Below the pieces are notes generated by a model. The model ran no database searches. It had not been told where the DNA came from and worked only from the letters and a program-made list of their open reading frames with translations. A program made the position numbers and the translations under genes. From JBBDNC01 sp040877875 (GTDB taxonomy: Bacteria; Bacteroidota; Rhodothermia; Balneolales; Balneolaceae), in contig JBBDNC010000148.1 of assembly GCA_040877875.1 (NCBI GenBank), forward strand, positions 8,116 to 72,115: a stretch of 64,000 nt of DNA. The letters run 5' to 3'. Shown in pieces: positions 52,909-61,728 of the stretch; the first letter of the stretch is position 1, and every line of letters begins with the position of its first letter.

Positions 52909-53280
52909 TTAATAAGTAGGTTTTAATTCCAGTTCGAGCGTTCCTTTTTTCAATGTGTAAAGAAGACCGATGAATAGTATGACTATAAAGATTGTCATAG
53001 CTATAAACGTTCCAAGCCCCAGCTCTAAAAATCTGACTGCCCAGGGATAAATGAAAACGACTTCCAGATCAAAGACGATAAACTCCATCGCAACGAGATA
53101 AAAACTGATTGAATAGCGTTCCCTCGCCTGTCCGACAGGATCCATTCCACTTTCGTAGGGATTTAACTTATTTAGATTGGGACGGTAAGGGCCTAATACA
53201 CGGGACAATGTCATCAATAACAGGGCAAGAACAAAGGCAATGCCGATCAGGATGACAATAGGAAGATAGTTTTCAAGCAT
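52909..53280 (-). CDS. nuoA: NADH-quinone oxidoreductase subunit A
   Basis: A small membrane subunit with three spans (about 5-27, 63-83 and 89-112) and the conserved NLNKLNPYESGMDPVGQAR loop and FLVAMEFIVFDLEVVFIYPW. At 123 residues the length is typical. It is the first gene of the nuo cluster. The promoter must be in the 287 bases upstream, where no clear element could be fixed and no other gene was seen. Confidence 0.95.
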   Translation of the reverse strand: MLENYLPIVILIGIAFVLALLLMTLSRVLGPYRPNLNKLNPYESGMDPVGQARERYSISFYLVAMEFIVFDLEVVFIYPWAVRFLELGLGTFIAMTIFIVILFIGLLYTLKKGTLELELKPTY

Positions 53281-53567
53281 GAATGATTATATCCGTTTTC
53301 ATAATTATGTAAATTACCGCCGGGAACTTGGAATGTCAACGCTTAAAGCGTGCTGAATATACAAGTTCTGCTTTAAAAAATCGGAAGGAACATAGAGAAA
53401 TATTTAAAATAGATCATGTATAAATTTAAACGGTCGCCGTATGCAGGAATGAATAAGCGGCTGACGCCCGGAAGGTTGGAGAACAGAAGGCCGCTATTTA
53501 TGGAATTCGTATGTATAACAGGGTAACTATCTCTTTACGAGATGAATCCTGCCTCATTACCTTTTAC

Positions 53568-55886
53568 CTACCATCCGATTCGCCCGCGACGTTCATCAAG
53601 AACTTCTTCCTGGCCGGCCGGATCTTCCGGCATGATAAATCCGGGTGGGGGTTCAAATCCTTCATAACTCCAGATAGATTCGGCCTCCGGATCGGAGGTC
53701 ACACGGTTGATGAAATCCCCCACAATCGGGAGCGCGCTTCGGGCTCCCTGTCCGATACTGTACCCCGGTCCGGTCGGAAACCGGATCCGGCGGTCTTCAC
53801 CTCCTACCCAGGACCCCATAACGAGATGCGGCATCATGGCCACAAACCAGTTATCCGCTGCATTTTGAGTGGTGCCTGTTTTGCCGGCAACATCCTGGCT
53901 GACATTATAGGTGTTTCTCAGCCGTACTCCCGTTCCATAAAATCCGTCTCCACCCCGGATCACTCCCCGCATCATATCGATCATAATATAGGCGGTTTCC
54001 GGACTGATCACTTCCTGGCGGAGTTCCGGATGATACTCGACCAGAATATTCCCTTCCTTGTCTTCAATCCTCGTAATGGCAATCGGTTCGATATGTACCC
54101 CCTGGTTGGCAAAGGTTGTATAGGCGCTGACCAGTTCCAAAAGAGAACTTTCAGCCGTACCCAGTGCAATGGATGGATAAGCGGGCACATCTTTCATATT
54201 GATTCCCAGGTTTTGTGCCATTTCCTTGATCTTGCGGGCGGCGGGTTCGAGATCTTCAAGACGATTTGTACCAGGATTTCCGGCGATTTCCGGCAACAGG
54301 CGTACGGTTACATTGTTCAGACTTCTGGCCAAACCCTGCCTCAAGGGAACCATTTCGGCACCTTCGGGAACTGAAGGGTCTTTTGGACTCCAGTGCCCTC
54401 CCTGCCTGTCGATAAAGCTGATCGGATATTTTGAAAACTTGTGATAGGGCATATAACCGTTATCCACTGCCACGGCATAGACGAACGGCTTGAAAGTTGA
54501 ACCCGTTTGACGACGGGACTGGTAAACATGGTCGTACTGTTTGCTGCCGTAATTGGCCCCGCCTATCCATGCGCGAATACTTCCATCCCGAGGATCAATT
54601 GCAACGAAACCGGCTTCAAGCCGTGTCTGAGCCCGTTTCAGGGAATCGATATAAGCTTCGTCGACATACAGGGAATCAAGAACCACGGATTCCTGGTTGG
54701 TCTCAAATTTGGCAAAACCGTTTTTATACCGATTGGTTTCACGAATAAAGCTGGGTAAAAATTCAGGATACTCATCCCAAAGCTTGTCCATGTAATCACC
54801 TCCGGGAGAGGTCCATTCCCGCTCAAATATAGGCTGGAGAGAATCAACTTTTGCCTTCAGTGCATTTTCAGCATGTCTCTGAAGACGGGAATCGATCGTT
54901 GTATGAATCGTGAGTCCGTCGGAATAAAGATCGTATCCGTTTTCGTCCGTCCATTTTTTGACTTGCTGGCGTACATATTCCCCGAAATATCTGCTTTCGC
55001 GGCCTGAACGGGAAGGAGGGTTATAGTCCAGGGTAATGGGTTCTGATGTCAGGTTTTCATAAACCACATCAGATATAAAGCCGTGTTTTGCCATTTGGGA
55101 CAATACCACGTTGCGTCGTGAGCGGGCCCGGTCCGGAAAAAGCCGGGGATTATAATAGTAGACGGCTTTCAACAGTCCGATAAGGATAGCCGATTCAGAA
55201 ACGGTGAGATCCCTGGCCGGTTTCCCGAAATGGGTTCGGGCTGCCGACTCAATACCAAAGGCACTGTTACTGAACTCTACCGTATTGAGATACATTTCAA
55301 TGATTTCTCTTTTGGTATAATTATGTTCAATCTGAACGGCAGTAATCATTTCCCTGAATTTTCGCGTGATTGAAAATTCACGGCCAATTTTCCGGTAGAG
55401 GTTTCTGGCAAGCTGTTGACTGATGGTCGATCCCCCCTGCGGTGCTCCTCTGAGGACGTGATAGGGGATGGCAAGAGTCCGGAACATATCCATACCCCAG
55501 TGATCATAAAAGCGATGATCTTCAGTCGAAACAAGCGCATTTACGACATTGGGCGAAATTTCATCGATGGGTACATATGTACGATTTTCAATGAAATACC
55601 GATCAAGGATGGCACCATCACGACTCTTTACAACCGAAGCAATTGCCGTTTGAGGATTTTCAAGTTCTTCAATAGAGGGGAGACCCTGAAACAGAAAGAT
55701 TGTGTACCCTGTTGCAGAAACCAATAAAAGACCTGCAGCAATCAGGAGATAAAAAAGAAAATTCTTTGGAATCAGTCTTTCAGAACCACCTTGTTTGGAT
55801 TTCTGCCGGTTTCGTATCTGTTTTCGGTATTCAGGATCATTAAAATACCGCTCTTTGTCATATCCGTGTTCTGAATTTTCACTCAT
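53568..55886 (-). CDS. Class A penicillin-binding protein (transglycosylase/transpeptidase)
   Basis: A bifunctional peptidoglycan synthase of 772 residues. A basic cytoplasmic segment (1-40) is followed by a single membrane anchor (about 42-66), the GT51 domain with catalytic Glu122 (VSTEDHRFYDHWG) and the QGGSTISQQLARNLY motif, then the transpeptidase domain with SxxK STFK (about 462-465), SLN (in RSLNNVT) and KTGT. It is PBP1A-like. It lies four bases upstream of... the LpxH-like gene's end, so the two are probably co-transcribed with the LpxH-like gene first. Confidence 0.93.
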   Translation of the reverse strand: MSENSEHGYDKERYFNDPEYRKQIRNRQKSKQGGSERLIPKNFLFYLLIAAGLLLVSATGYTIFLFQGLPSIEELENPQTAIASVVKSRDGAILDRYFIENRTYVPIDEISPNVVNALVSTEDHRFYDHWGMDMFRTLAIPYHVLRGAPQGGSTISQQLARNLYRKIGREFSITRKFREMITAVQIEHNYTKREIIEMYLNTVEFSNSAFGIESAARTHFGKPARDLTVSESAILIGLLKAVYYYNPRLFPDRARSRRNVVLSQMAKHGFISDVVYENLTSEPITLDYNPPSRSGRESRYFGEYVRQQVKKWTDENGYDLYSDGLTIHTTIDSRLQRHAENALKAKVDSLQPIFEREWTSPGGDYMDKLWDEYPEFLPSFIRETNRYKNGFAKFETNQESVVLDSLYVDEAYIDSLKRAQTRLEAGFVAIDPRDGSIRAWIGGANYGSKQYDHVYQSRRQTGSTFKPFVYAVAVDNGYMPYHKFSKYPISFIDRQGGHWSPKDPSVPEGAEMVPLRQGLARSLNNVTVRLLPEIAGNPGTNRLEDLEPAARKIKEMAQNLGINMKDVPAYPSIALGTAESSLLELVSAYTTFANQGVHIEPIAITRIEDKEGNILVEYHPELRQEVISPETAYIMIDMMRGVIRGGDGFYGTGVRLRNTYNVSQDVAGKTGTTQNAADNWFVAMMPHLVMGSWVGGEDRRIRFPTGPGYSIGQGARSALPIVGDFINRVTSDPEAESIWSYEGFEPPPGFIMPEDPAGQEEVLDERRGRIGW

Positions 55887-55889
55887 TGT

Positions 55890-56657
55890 TCAAAGTTTGA
55901 TAGTAGAATGATCCTCAAATGGGGTACACGATTGTTGATCACCATTCCAGACAACGAGCCTGAATGTGCCGTTAGTATATTCCACAATCGTACGATGTTG
56001 GTAAAAGTTACCTAAATTTATATAGCTGCCGAAATCAAATCTAATGAGTCTGGGCAAATGATCGTGCCCGGACAGGATCAGGTCAACATCCCGATTTTTG
56101 AGAAATTTCCTTGACCATCTGTTCAGTTTTTCCGGAGAGATTACCGGATTTGCCCGGTGGGTACGCGATACCCGTTTCATGATTCCCAATCCGACATGGG
56201 GAGGGAATAGTGTCTGATATAATTTAACAAACCACTTATTTCTCAATAGCCGGTGAGACAAGGGCCTCGGGAGACCTAATTCGGAATTGTCGAGCCCGTC
56301 GCCATGATGTAGAAATACCGTTGAATTTCCATAGTTTTTTATTCGATAGTTTTTCTCCACATCAAAACCCATGGATTTAAAATATCCACGGGTCCAGTTG
56401 TCATGATTTCCGGTGATAAAGAGGGTAGGTTCTGCGCTTTGATGATACCGGGAAAACCTTTGGAGAATCCCCTGGCCCAGACCGGGCAGAGTTCCGGGAT
56501 ACTCCATCCAATAATCGAACAGATCCCCAAGTATATGAAGGACTGCATTCTCTTTCTCACAATAATCAACGAGCGAAAGCAGGTCCCTCTCAATTTCCGC
56601 ATTGGTTTCCTCCCCGAAAGCCCCGTAATGAATATCAGATATAAAAATATGGTACAT
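55890..56657 (-). CDS. LpxH-like metallophosphoesterase (UDP-2,3-diacylglucosamine hydrolase family)
   Basis: A 255-residue calcineurin-like phosphoesterase with the complete dimetal site: FISDIHYG, ILGDLFDYW, ITGNHDNW, FLHHGDGLD and LSGHDHLPR. The DYW following GDLFD and the RWSR...K segment resemble LpxH, which releases lipid X in lipid A synthesis. FCB-group organisms often carry LpxH-like paralogues of uncertain role, so the specific function is inferred. It is directly upstream of the PBP gene (three bases). Confidence 0.82.
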   Translation of the reverse strand: MYHIFISDIHYGAFGEETNAEIERDLLSLVDYCEKENAVLHILGDLFDYWMEYPGTLPGLGQGILQRFSRYHQSAEPTLFITGNHDNWTRGYFKSMGFDVEKNYRIKNYGNSTVFLHHGDGLDNSELGLPRPLSHRLLRNKWFVKLYQTLFPPHVGLGIMKRVSRTHRANPVISPEKLNRWSRKFLKNRDVDLILSGHDHLPRLIRFDFGSYINLGNFYQHRTIVEYTNGTFRLVVWNGDQQSCTPFEDHSTIKL

Positions 56658-56671
56658 TATTATCAGTTGGC

Positions 56672-56737
56672 AGTGAACAGTGTGTCAGTGAACAGTAAAC
56701 AGTTGTCGGCGGATCGGTTTGTAGAATAGTGAACAGT
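56672..56737. repeat. Three copies of a 10-base intergenic repeat
   Basis: AGTGAACAGT occurs at 56672-56681, 56687-56696 and 56728-56737, with a related TAAACAGTTG between. Similar but degenerate units lie at 48676-48709. No hairpin or gene explains them. They may belong to a dispersed repeat family seen only by comparing whole genomes. Confidence 0.5.
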
Positions 56738-56799
56738 TTTTTGTGCTATTCACATCCTTTTCCCCTTTCCCTTCTCACTTTTCACTTCTGCTTCGCGTC

Positions 56800-57816
56800 T
56801 CATTTCTTCCTGGTAATAATAAAGTTTACGAGCTCTTCAAATTCATTATACCCGTCATTTACCGGCAGGTTTCGCAGATCCTCAAGTCCTTCCTCTGCAT
56901 ATTGGATCATGGCTTTGCGCGATGCTTTCATCCCATCTTTTTCATGTACAAATGCGACGATATTGTTAATATCCGCTGAAGATTTTTTTCGTTTTCTCAT
57001 TAATGTTCTGATTCGAAGCTGCTCGATTCTACTTCCCGACTGTAATGCCTTGATCAGTGGCAGGGTCACTTTTCTTTCTTTAATATCGTTACGCTTGGGT
57101 TTACCGATATCATCCAGGCCATAATCAAAAAGGTCGTCTTTGATTTGAAAAGCCATCCCGATTTTCATCCCGATTTTATACATATTTGAATGAACCTGTT
57201 CGTCATCACTCGTAGAGACTGCTCCGCACTTGCAACAGGCGGCAATGAGGCTGGCGGTTTTTTCTGAAATAATTTGATAGTAGCGTTCCTCCGTCATATT
57301 AAATAGACGGGACGTTTTTAATTGGCGCAACTCTCCTTCGCTCATTTTATTTACAGCATCGGAAAGTACATGCAACAGTTGATATTCTTTATGGTCGAGC
57401 GCAATGAGCAATCCTTTGGAAAGCAGAAAATCCCCCAAAAGTACTCCGGCTTTGTTCCTCCAGAGTTTGTTGACACTTAGAAACCCTCGTCTTTTATCCG
57501 CTTCGTCCACCACATCATCATGAATCAGGGTTGCAGTATGAAGCAGCTCAATCATGGTGGCGGCGATGTAACTGCGCCGGTCGATTTCACCAAACATTCT
57601 GGCGGACATAAAGACCAGCGTGGGACGAATTTCTTTTCCTTTCTGCCGCAACAGGTATTGGATGATCTTGTCGAGAAGAAAGACATCCGTACTCACCGAC
57701 TCTTTGAAAAATCTGCGGAATTCTCTGATATGAAGTTGAATCGGATCGGTGATCTCTGACAGGGATTGCGATCTGTTTGAGTCCGTGAGTTGTATTTGAG
57801 CAGCCGTCTGGGCCAT
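56800..57816 (-). CDS. Long-chain polyprenyl diphosphate synthase
   Basis: A 338-residue trans-prenyltransferase with both aspartate-rich motifs, DDVVD (100-104) and DDLFD (227-231). The residue five positions before the first motif is Ala95, small, which in this family allows products longer than farnesyl or geranylgeranyl. The product is therefore probably the C35-C45 side chain of menaquinone. GEL.QL.T and KTASLIAACCKCGA are further landmarks. It uses IPP from the MEP pathway that includes dxr in this window. It is divergent from pfkA. Confidence 0.9.
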   Translation of the reverse strand: MAQTAAQIQLTDSNRSQSLSEITDPIQLHIREFRRFFKESVSTDVFLLDKIIQYLLRQKGKEIRPTLVFMSARMFGEIDRRSYIAATMIELLHTATLIHDDVVDEADKRRGFLSVNKLWRNKAGVLLGDFLLSKGLLIALDHKEYQLLHVLSDAVNKMSEGELRQLKTSRLFNMTEERYYQIISEKTASLIAACCKCGAVSTSDDEQVHSNMYKIGMKIGMAFQIKDDLFDYGLDDIGKPKRNDIKERKVTLPLIKALQSGSRIEQLRIRTLMRKRKKSSADINNIVAFVHEKDGMKASRKAMIQYAEEGLEDLRNLPVNDGYNEFEELVNFIITRKK

Positions 57817-57954
57817 TTTTGCAGTTAATATTTTTTGAATAACAGGATCACTAAAAGTTAGCGAATATAAAGATTAAATATTTGCACTATGTTCTGAGGC
57901 TATTTAGCTTAAAATCGATTTTTAACAGATAAAAAGAAAAAGGATTTAAAAAAA

Positions 57955-58923
57955 TTGAAAACAATAGCTGTGTTAACAAGTGGGGGGGATGCTCCCGGTA
58001 TGAATGCCGCAGTTCGGGCTGTTGTCCGAACGGCCACCACCATGGATATAAAAGTAAAAGCAATATCACGTGGATATTTTGGATTAATAAACGGGGATTT
58101 TCAAGACATGGACACATCCTCCGTTTCCAATATTATACAAAAAGGAGGTACGATCCTGAAAACCGCGAGATCGGAGGAGTTTCGAACAGAAGAGGGACGT
58201 GCAAAAGCTGCGGAAAACCTTAGAAATGAAGGAGTGGATACCCTGATTGTAATTGGCGGGGATGGAACTTTTTGCGGGGCCTCCTTGCTTTCCGAAGAGC
58301 AGGAGATCAATGTTGTCGGCGTTCCCGCTACCATCGATAATGATCTGATCGGGTCGGACGAAACCATTGGATATGATACGGCCTTGAATACTGCCATGGA
58401 TGCAATTGATAAAATCAGGGATACGGCAGAAGCGCATGACCGAATGTTTCTGGTGGAAGTGATGGGACGGGATGCAGGATTTATTGCCCTGGAGACAGGA
58501 ATTGCTGGAGGTGCAGAGTTAATCCTGTTGCCTGAATCTCTTACGAACCTCGATGAAATACGTAATTCACTTAAGGGAATTCTAAAAGAACAGCGGCGCA
58601 GCAGCCTGGTGGTTGTGGCCGAAGGGGATGAGACCGGGGGTGCACTGAAACTTGCTGACGAATTAAAAGGGGATTTTCAGCAATATGAAATACGTGTTTG
58701 TATTCTCGGGCATATCCAGCGCGGGGGAAACCCTTCCGCCCGCGACCGGGTGCTTGCAAGCCGCCTTGGCAGTGCTGCTGTAAGAACGGCTTTGGAGGGA
58801 CACAACAAGGTGATGGTGGGGATTGTAAATAATGCAATCAAACTGACTCCGCTAAAAATGGCATGGTCAAAGAAAAAGGATATCAATCTGGATATGCTTG
58901 AACTTTCGAAACTGCTTCGATAA
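57955..58923 (+). CDS. pfkA: ATP-dependent 6-phosphofructokinase
   Basis: Phosphorylates fructose 6-phosphate in glycolysis. The 322-residue protein has LTSGGDAPGMNAAVRA, IGGDGTFCGA (GGDGT at 101-105) and the catalytic ATIDNDLIGSDETIGYDTA. The Gly after GGD and the absence of a Lys before TIDND (Ala125 instead) point to ATP rather than pyrophosphate as donor. HIQRGG.PSA, the fructose 6-phosphate/effector motif, is present. Start is TTG at 57955; there is no ATG that keeps the first strand. It begins the pfkA-pgi-kinase run. Confidence 0.94.
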   Translation: MKTIAVLTSGGDAPGMNAAVRAVVRTATTMDIKVKAISRGYFGLINGDFQDMDTSSVSNIIQKGGTILKTARSEEFRTEEGRAKAAENLRNEGVDTLIVIGGDGTFCGASLLSEEQEINVVGVPATIDNDLIGSDETIGYDTALNTAMDAIDKIRDTAEAHDRMFLVEVMGRDAGFIALETGIAGGAELILLPESLTNLDEIRNSLKGILKEQRRSSLVVVAEGDETGGALKLADELKGDFQQYEIRVCILGHIQRGGNPSARDRVLASRLGSAAVRTALEGHNKVMVGIVNNAIKLTPLKMAWSKKKDINLDMLELSKLLR

Positions 58924-58952
58924 TTCAACAATGCTTCACTTTATAATTTACA

Positions 58953-60263
58953 ATGGTCACAGTAGATACAGACGGTGCAAAACAATTCATCCAAAAAAAA
59001 TCTTTTACAAAAGCTTTAAAAAAAGCGGAAAATGCATATAGCCAGGTTTTAGCTGAGAAGGGGATCGGCAATGAATGGCTGGGTTGGAGACGAATTCTGA
59101 AATCACCCGATGAAGCACTGCTCGATCGGATTGAGCGGATAGGTTCTGATATACGTGATCAGGCCGATGTATTTATCATTTGTGGAATCGGAGGGTCTTA
59201 TCTGGGTGCCAAAGCCGTAATCAGTGCGCTAACTCCTCACTTTGGAAATCAATCGCCTGAAATCATCTTTACAGGGCATCACCTCGGGGGACGATATCTC
59301 GAAAATTTGCTCCGATATCTGGATGAGAAAAATCCGGACGGGACCTCTAAAAGTGTTTACCTGAATGTAATTTCCAAGTCCGGGTCTACACTTGAGACAG
59401 CCTTGTCGTTTAAAGTTCTTCGTAGCTGGATGGACAAAAACTACGGGGATCAAGCTTCCAGAAGAATTATTGCTACAACGGGATCCACCGGAGGAGTTTT
59501 GAACCAAATGGCAGAAAATTTCGGATATGAGAAATTTGAAATTCCGAAGGATGTCGGCGGACGCTTTTCCGTGCTGACTCCGGTCGGCCTTCTTCCGATT
59601 TCAGTGGCGGGGATCGACATCAAAAAACTGTTTTACGGAGCCGTTGAAAAATTCAGGGAATGTGAAATATCGGCTGACGAAATCCTGGAGTATGCGGCGT
59701 TGAGACATGAATTTCAGGAAATTGATAAAGTTTTGGATGTGATCGGATCCTTTGAGCCCGAATTAAACTCTTTTACAGGATGGATTCAGCAATTGCTCGG
59801 TGAAAGTGAAGGGAAAGAAGGCAAGGGCATGTTTCCGGTCTCAGCAGCCTATTCAACCGATCTGCACAGCATCGGTCAAATGATCCAGCAAGGACAACGG
59901 AATATGGTAGAAACTTTCCTGGTGGTTCAGGAGCCGGTATCCGGGATTAAGGTTGAAAATAGCGGAGATTTGAAGATTGGCGGAGTTGCCGATGTGGATC
60001 AACTGGGTTACCTGTCTGGGAAACAATTTCATGAAATCAATAAAAATGCTCTCGATGGAACCATCGAAGCACATATTGAAGGGGGCGTTCCCGTATTTCA
60101 GATAATTCTGGAGAAACTGGATAGTCAAAACCTTGGGGAACTGATCTATTTTTATGAGCTCTTCACGGCGATCTATGTCTATATGCTGGAAGTCAATCCA
60201 TTCAATCAACCCGGAGTGGAAGACTATAAAAAAGCGATGTACCGGAAACTGGGTAAAGAATGA
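58953..60263 (+). CDS. pgi: Glucose-6-phosphate isomerase
   Basis: Interconverts glucose 6-phosphate and fructose 6-phosphate. At 436 residues this is the shorter, Firmicutes-like form rather than the ~550-residue proteobacterial one. Landmarks are CGIGGSYLGAKAV, the sugar-phosphate loop SKSGSTLETALSF, VGGRFSVLTPVGLLP, and a catalytic E-x-Q region followed by the catalytic His in the IQQGQRN/EAHIEGG area. It starts 29 bases after pfkA and forms a glycolytic pair with it. Confidence 0.93.
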   Translation: MVTVDTDGAKQFIQKKSFTKALKKAENAYSQVLAEKGIGNEWLGWRRILKSPDEALLDRIERIGSDIRDQADVFIICGIGGSYLGAKAVISALTPHFGNQSPEIIFTGHHLGGRYLENLLRYLDEKNPDGTSKSVYLNVISKSGSTLETALSFKVLRSWMDKNYGDQASRRIIATTGSTGGVLNQMAENFGYEKFEIPKDVGGRFSVLTPVGLLPISVAGIDIKKLFYGAVEKFRECEISADEILEYAALRHEFQEIDKVLDVIGSFEPELNSFTGWIQQLLGESEGKEGKGMFPVSAAYSTDLHSIGQMIQQGQRNMVETFLVVQEPVSGIKVENSGDLKIGGVADVDQLGYLSGKQFHEINKNALDGTIEAHIEGGVPVFQIILEKLDSQNLGELIYFYELFTAIYVYMLEVNPFNQPGVEDYKKAMYRKLGKE

Positions 60264-60278
60264 ATAAGTCCCGACTCA

Positions 60279-60938
60279 ATGGCTGAAAGCGGCTCGGTTC
60301 AACAAAATCAAAATAAACCCCTGAAATATGTTGCGGTTGCGGGGAATATCGGTGCAGGCAAGTCTTCTTTGACCGGTTTGCTCGCTAAGCATTTTCGATG
60401 GAAGGCATACTACGAAACCGTCGATAATAATCCATATCTGTCGGATTTTTATGAAGATATGCGGCGGTGGAGCTTTAACCTGCAGATCTATTTTCTTTCC
60501 AGCAGGTTTCGCAATCAGCGAAATATGCTGGAAAAAGAGACCTATATTGTACAGGATCGAACGGTTTATGAAGATGCGGAAATTTTTGCAAGGAATCTTC
60601 ATGAGATGGGATTGATGAGCGACCGTGATTATAAAAATTATAATGAGTTGTACGAGGAAATGACCACCTTTTTACGGCCGCCTGATTTATTGATTTATTT
60701 GAAAGCTGAAGTCTCTACCCTTGTCCGGCAGATTCAACAGCGTGGACGGGACTATGAAAGCTTGATCCGTATTGAATATTTAGAGCGCCTGAATCGTCTC
60801 TACGAGGAGTGGATTCAGAATTATCCGCATGAAAAATTAATTATCGATACAGACGATCTGGATTATGTCAATAAAGATGAGGATCTGGGGAAGGTGATTG
60901 AACTCATCGAACAACGGTTATACGGCTTGTTTAATTAA
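60279..60938 (+). CDS. Deoxynucleoside kinase family protein
   Basis: A 219-residue kinase of the deoxyadenosine/deoxyguanosine kinase type. It has the P-loop GNIGAGKS (22-29), the substrate motif ETVDNNPYLSDFYED, the DRT motif in VQDRTVYEDAEIFA (the Asp-Arg pair contacts the deoxyribose), and the lid arginines in IQQRGRDYE. The likely role is salvage of deoxynucleosides. The exact base preference cannot be read from sequence. It begins 15 bases after pgi. Confidence 0.88.
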   Translation: MAESGSVQQNQNKPLKYVAVAGNIGAGKSSLTGLLAKHFRWKAYYETVDNNPYLSDFYEDMRRWSFNLQIYFLSSRFRNQRNMLEKETYIVQDRTVYEDAEIFARNLHEMGLMSDRDYKNYNELYEEMTTFLRPPDLLIYLKAEVSTLVRQIQQRGRDYESLIRIEYLERLNRLYEEWIQNYPHEKLIIDTDDLDYVNKDEDLGKVIELIEQRLYGLFN

Positions 60939-60966
60939 TTGATTTAGAACGTTTAACTTCCTAATT

Positions 60967-61491
60967 TTGAAAGCTATTGTGATTGATTCAAAACTCACAT
61001 TCAGGATTCAGGAAATTCCGGAAGGACAAAGTGTACGTGACATCCGTCTGGAGCAGGAGGATTTGGATTTTGAGGATGTGACGATCAAAGAGTCTGATGT
61101 AAATATTCATTTTCAAAAAACCCGGTATTTCATCAAGGCCAACTTTACTGTAAAGGCAGTTGCCGAATTAATCTGTGACCGCTCTTTGCAAAAATTTGAT
61201 TACCAGGTTTCGGGATCCTATGAGGTGTTGTTTAAACCGGATGTTGAGGCCATCTCGGAATCTGAAAATAGCAGGGTAAAACCGTTTAATGGTTACGAGC
61301 TGACACTGAGTTTGGATCAGGAAGTTCGCGATACGATCCTGCTTGAATTGCCGGTAAAAAAATTGCATCCGAAATATTTGGATGAAGATGGAAATCCGGG
61401 TGAATTTGAAACACGAAAATTTGGTCATAATGCAGAGAATGAAGATCGAATTGACCCGAGGTGGGAAGCTTTGAAGAAACTGAAGAATTGA
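60967..61491 (+). CDS. DUF177 (YceD) family protein
   Basis: A 174-residue protein of the YceD family, members of which are nearly always encoded just before rpmF and whose plant and bacterial homologues are linked to 23S rRNA maturation. The family features visible are the opening I..L.......I.E.P, the VKAVAELICDRSLQKFDY cysteine segment, and a C-terminal region ending in DPRWEALKKLKN. Start is TTG at 60967. The yceD-rpmF-plsX-fabH order is a widely conserved cluster and supports the call. Confidence 0.85.
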   Translation: MKAIVIDSKLTFRIQEIPEGQSVRDIRLEQEDLDFEDVTIKESDVNIHFQKTRYFIKANFTVKAVAELICDRSLQKFDYQVSGSYEVLFKPDVEAISESENSRVKPFNGYELTLSLDQEVRDTILLELPVKKLHPKYLDEDGNPGEFETRKFGHNAENEDRIDPRWEALKKLKN

Positions 61492-61533
61492 TCAACCAAT
61501 TAACTGAATTCTTAAAAATACGAAACCGGATAT

Positions 61534-61713
61534 ATGGCACATCCTAAAAGAAAAACTTCTAAATCCCGACGCAATAAGCGTCGGTCACATCACAAAATTG
61601 CTGAAACCAACCTGGCCGAATGTTCCAATTGCGGGGCATTGCATCGTTACCATCATGTTTGTTTAGAATGTGGCTTTTACAGGGGCCGCCAGATTCTCAA
61701 TGTAACCAAATAA
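61534..61713 (+). CDS. rpmF: 50S ribosomal protein L32
   Basis: A 59-residue basic protein starting MAHPKRKTSKSRRNKRRSHH, the invariable L32 N-terminus, then a zinc ribbon with CSNC (Cys30, Cys33) and CLEC (Cys43, Cys46) separated by GALHRYHHV, and a short C-terminal strand. All four cysteines are present, so this is the zinc-binding version. It is short, easily overlooked, and fits in the gap between yceD and plsX, as in many genomes. Confidence 0.96.
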   Translation: MAHPKRKTSKSRRNKRRSHHKIAETNLAECSNCGALHRYHHVCLECGFYRGRQILNVTK

Positions 61714-61728
61714 ACTAATTTTCAGTCA

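Noticed and set aside
53511..54374. 287-residue + strand frame opposite the penicillin-binding protein gene
   Set aside because: Antisense shadow of the transpeptidase domain; composition (His, Ser, Arg, Gly rich) is not protein-like for this genome.
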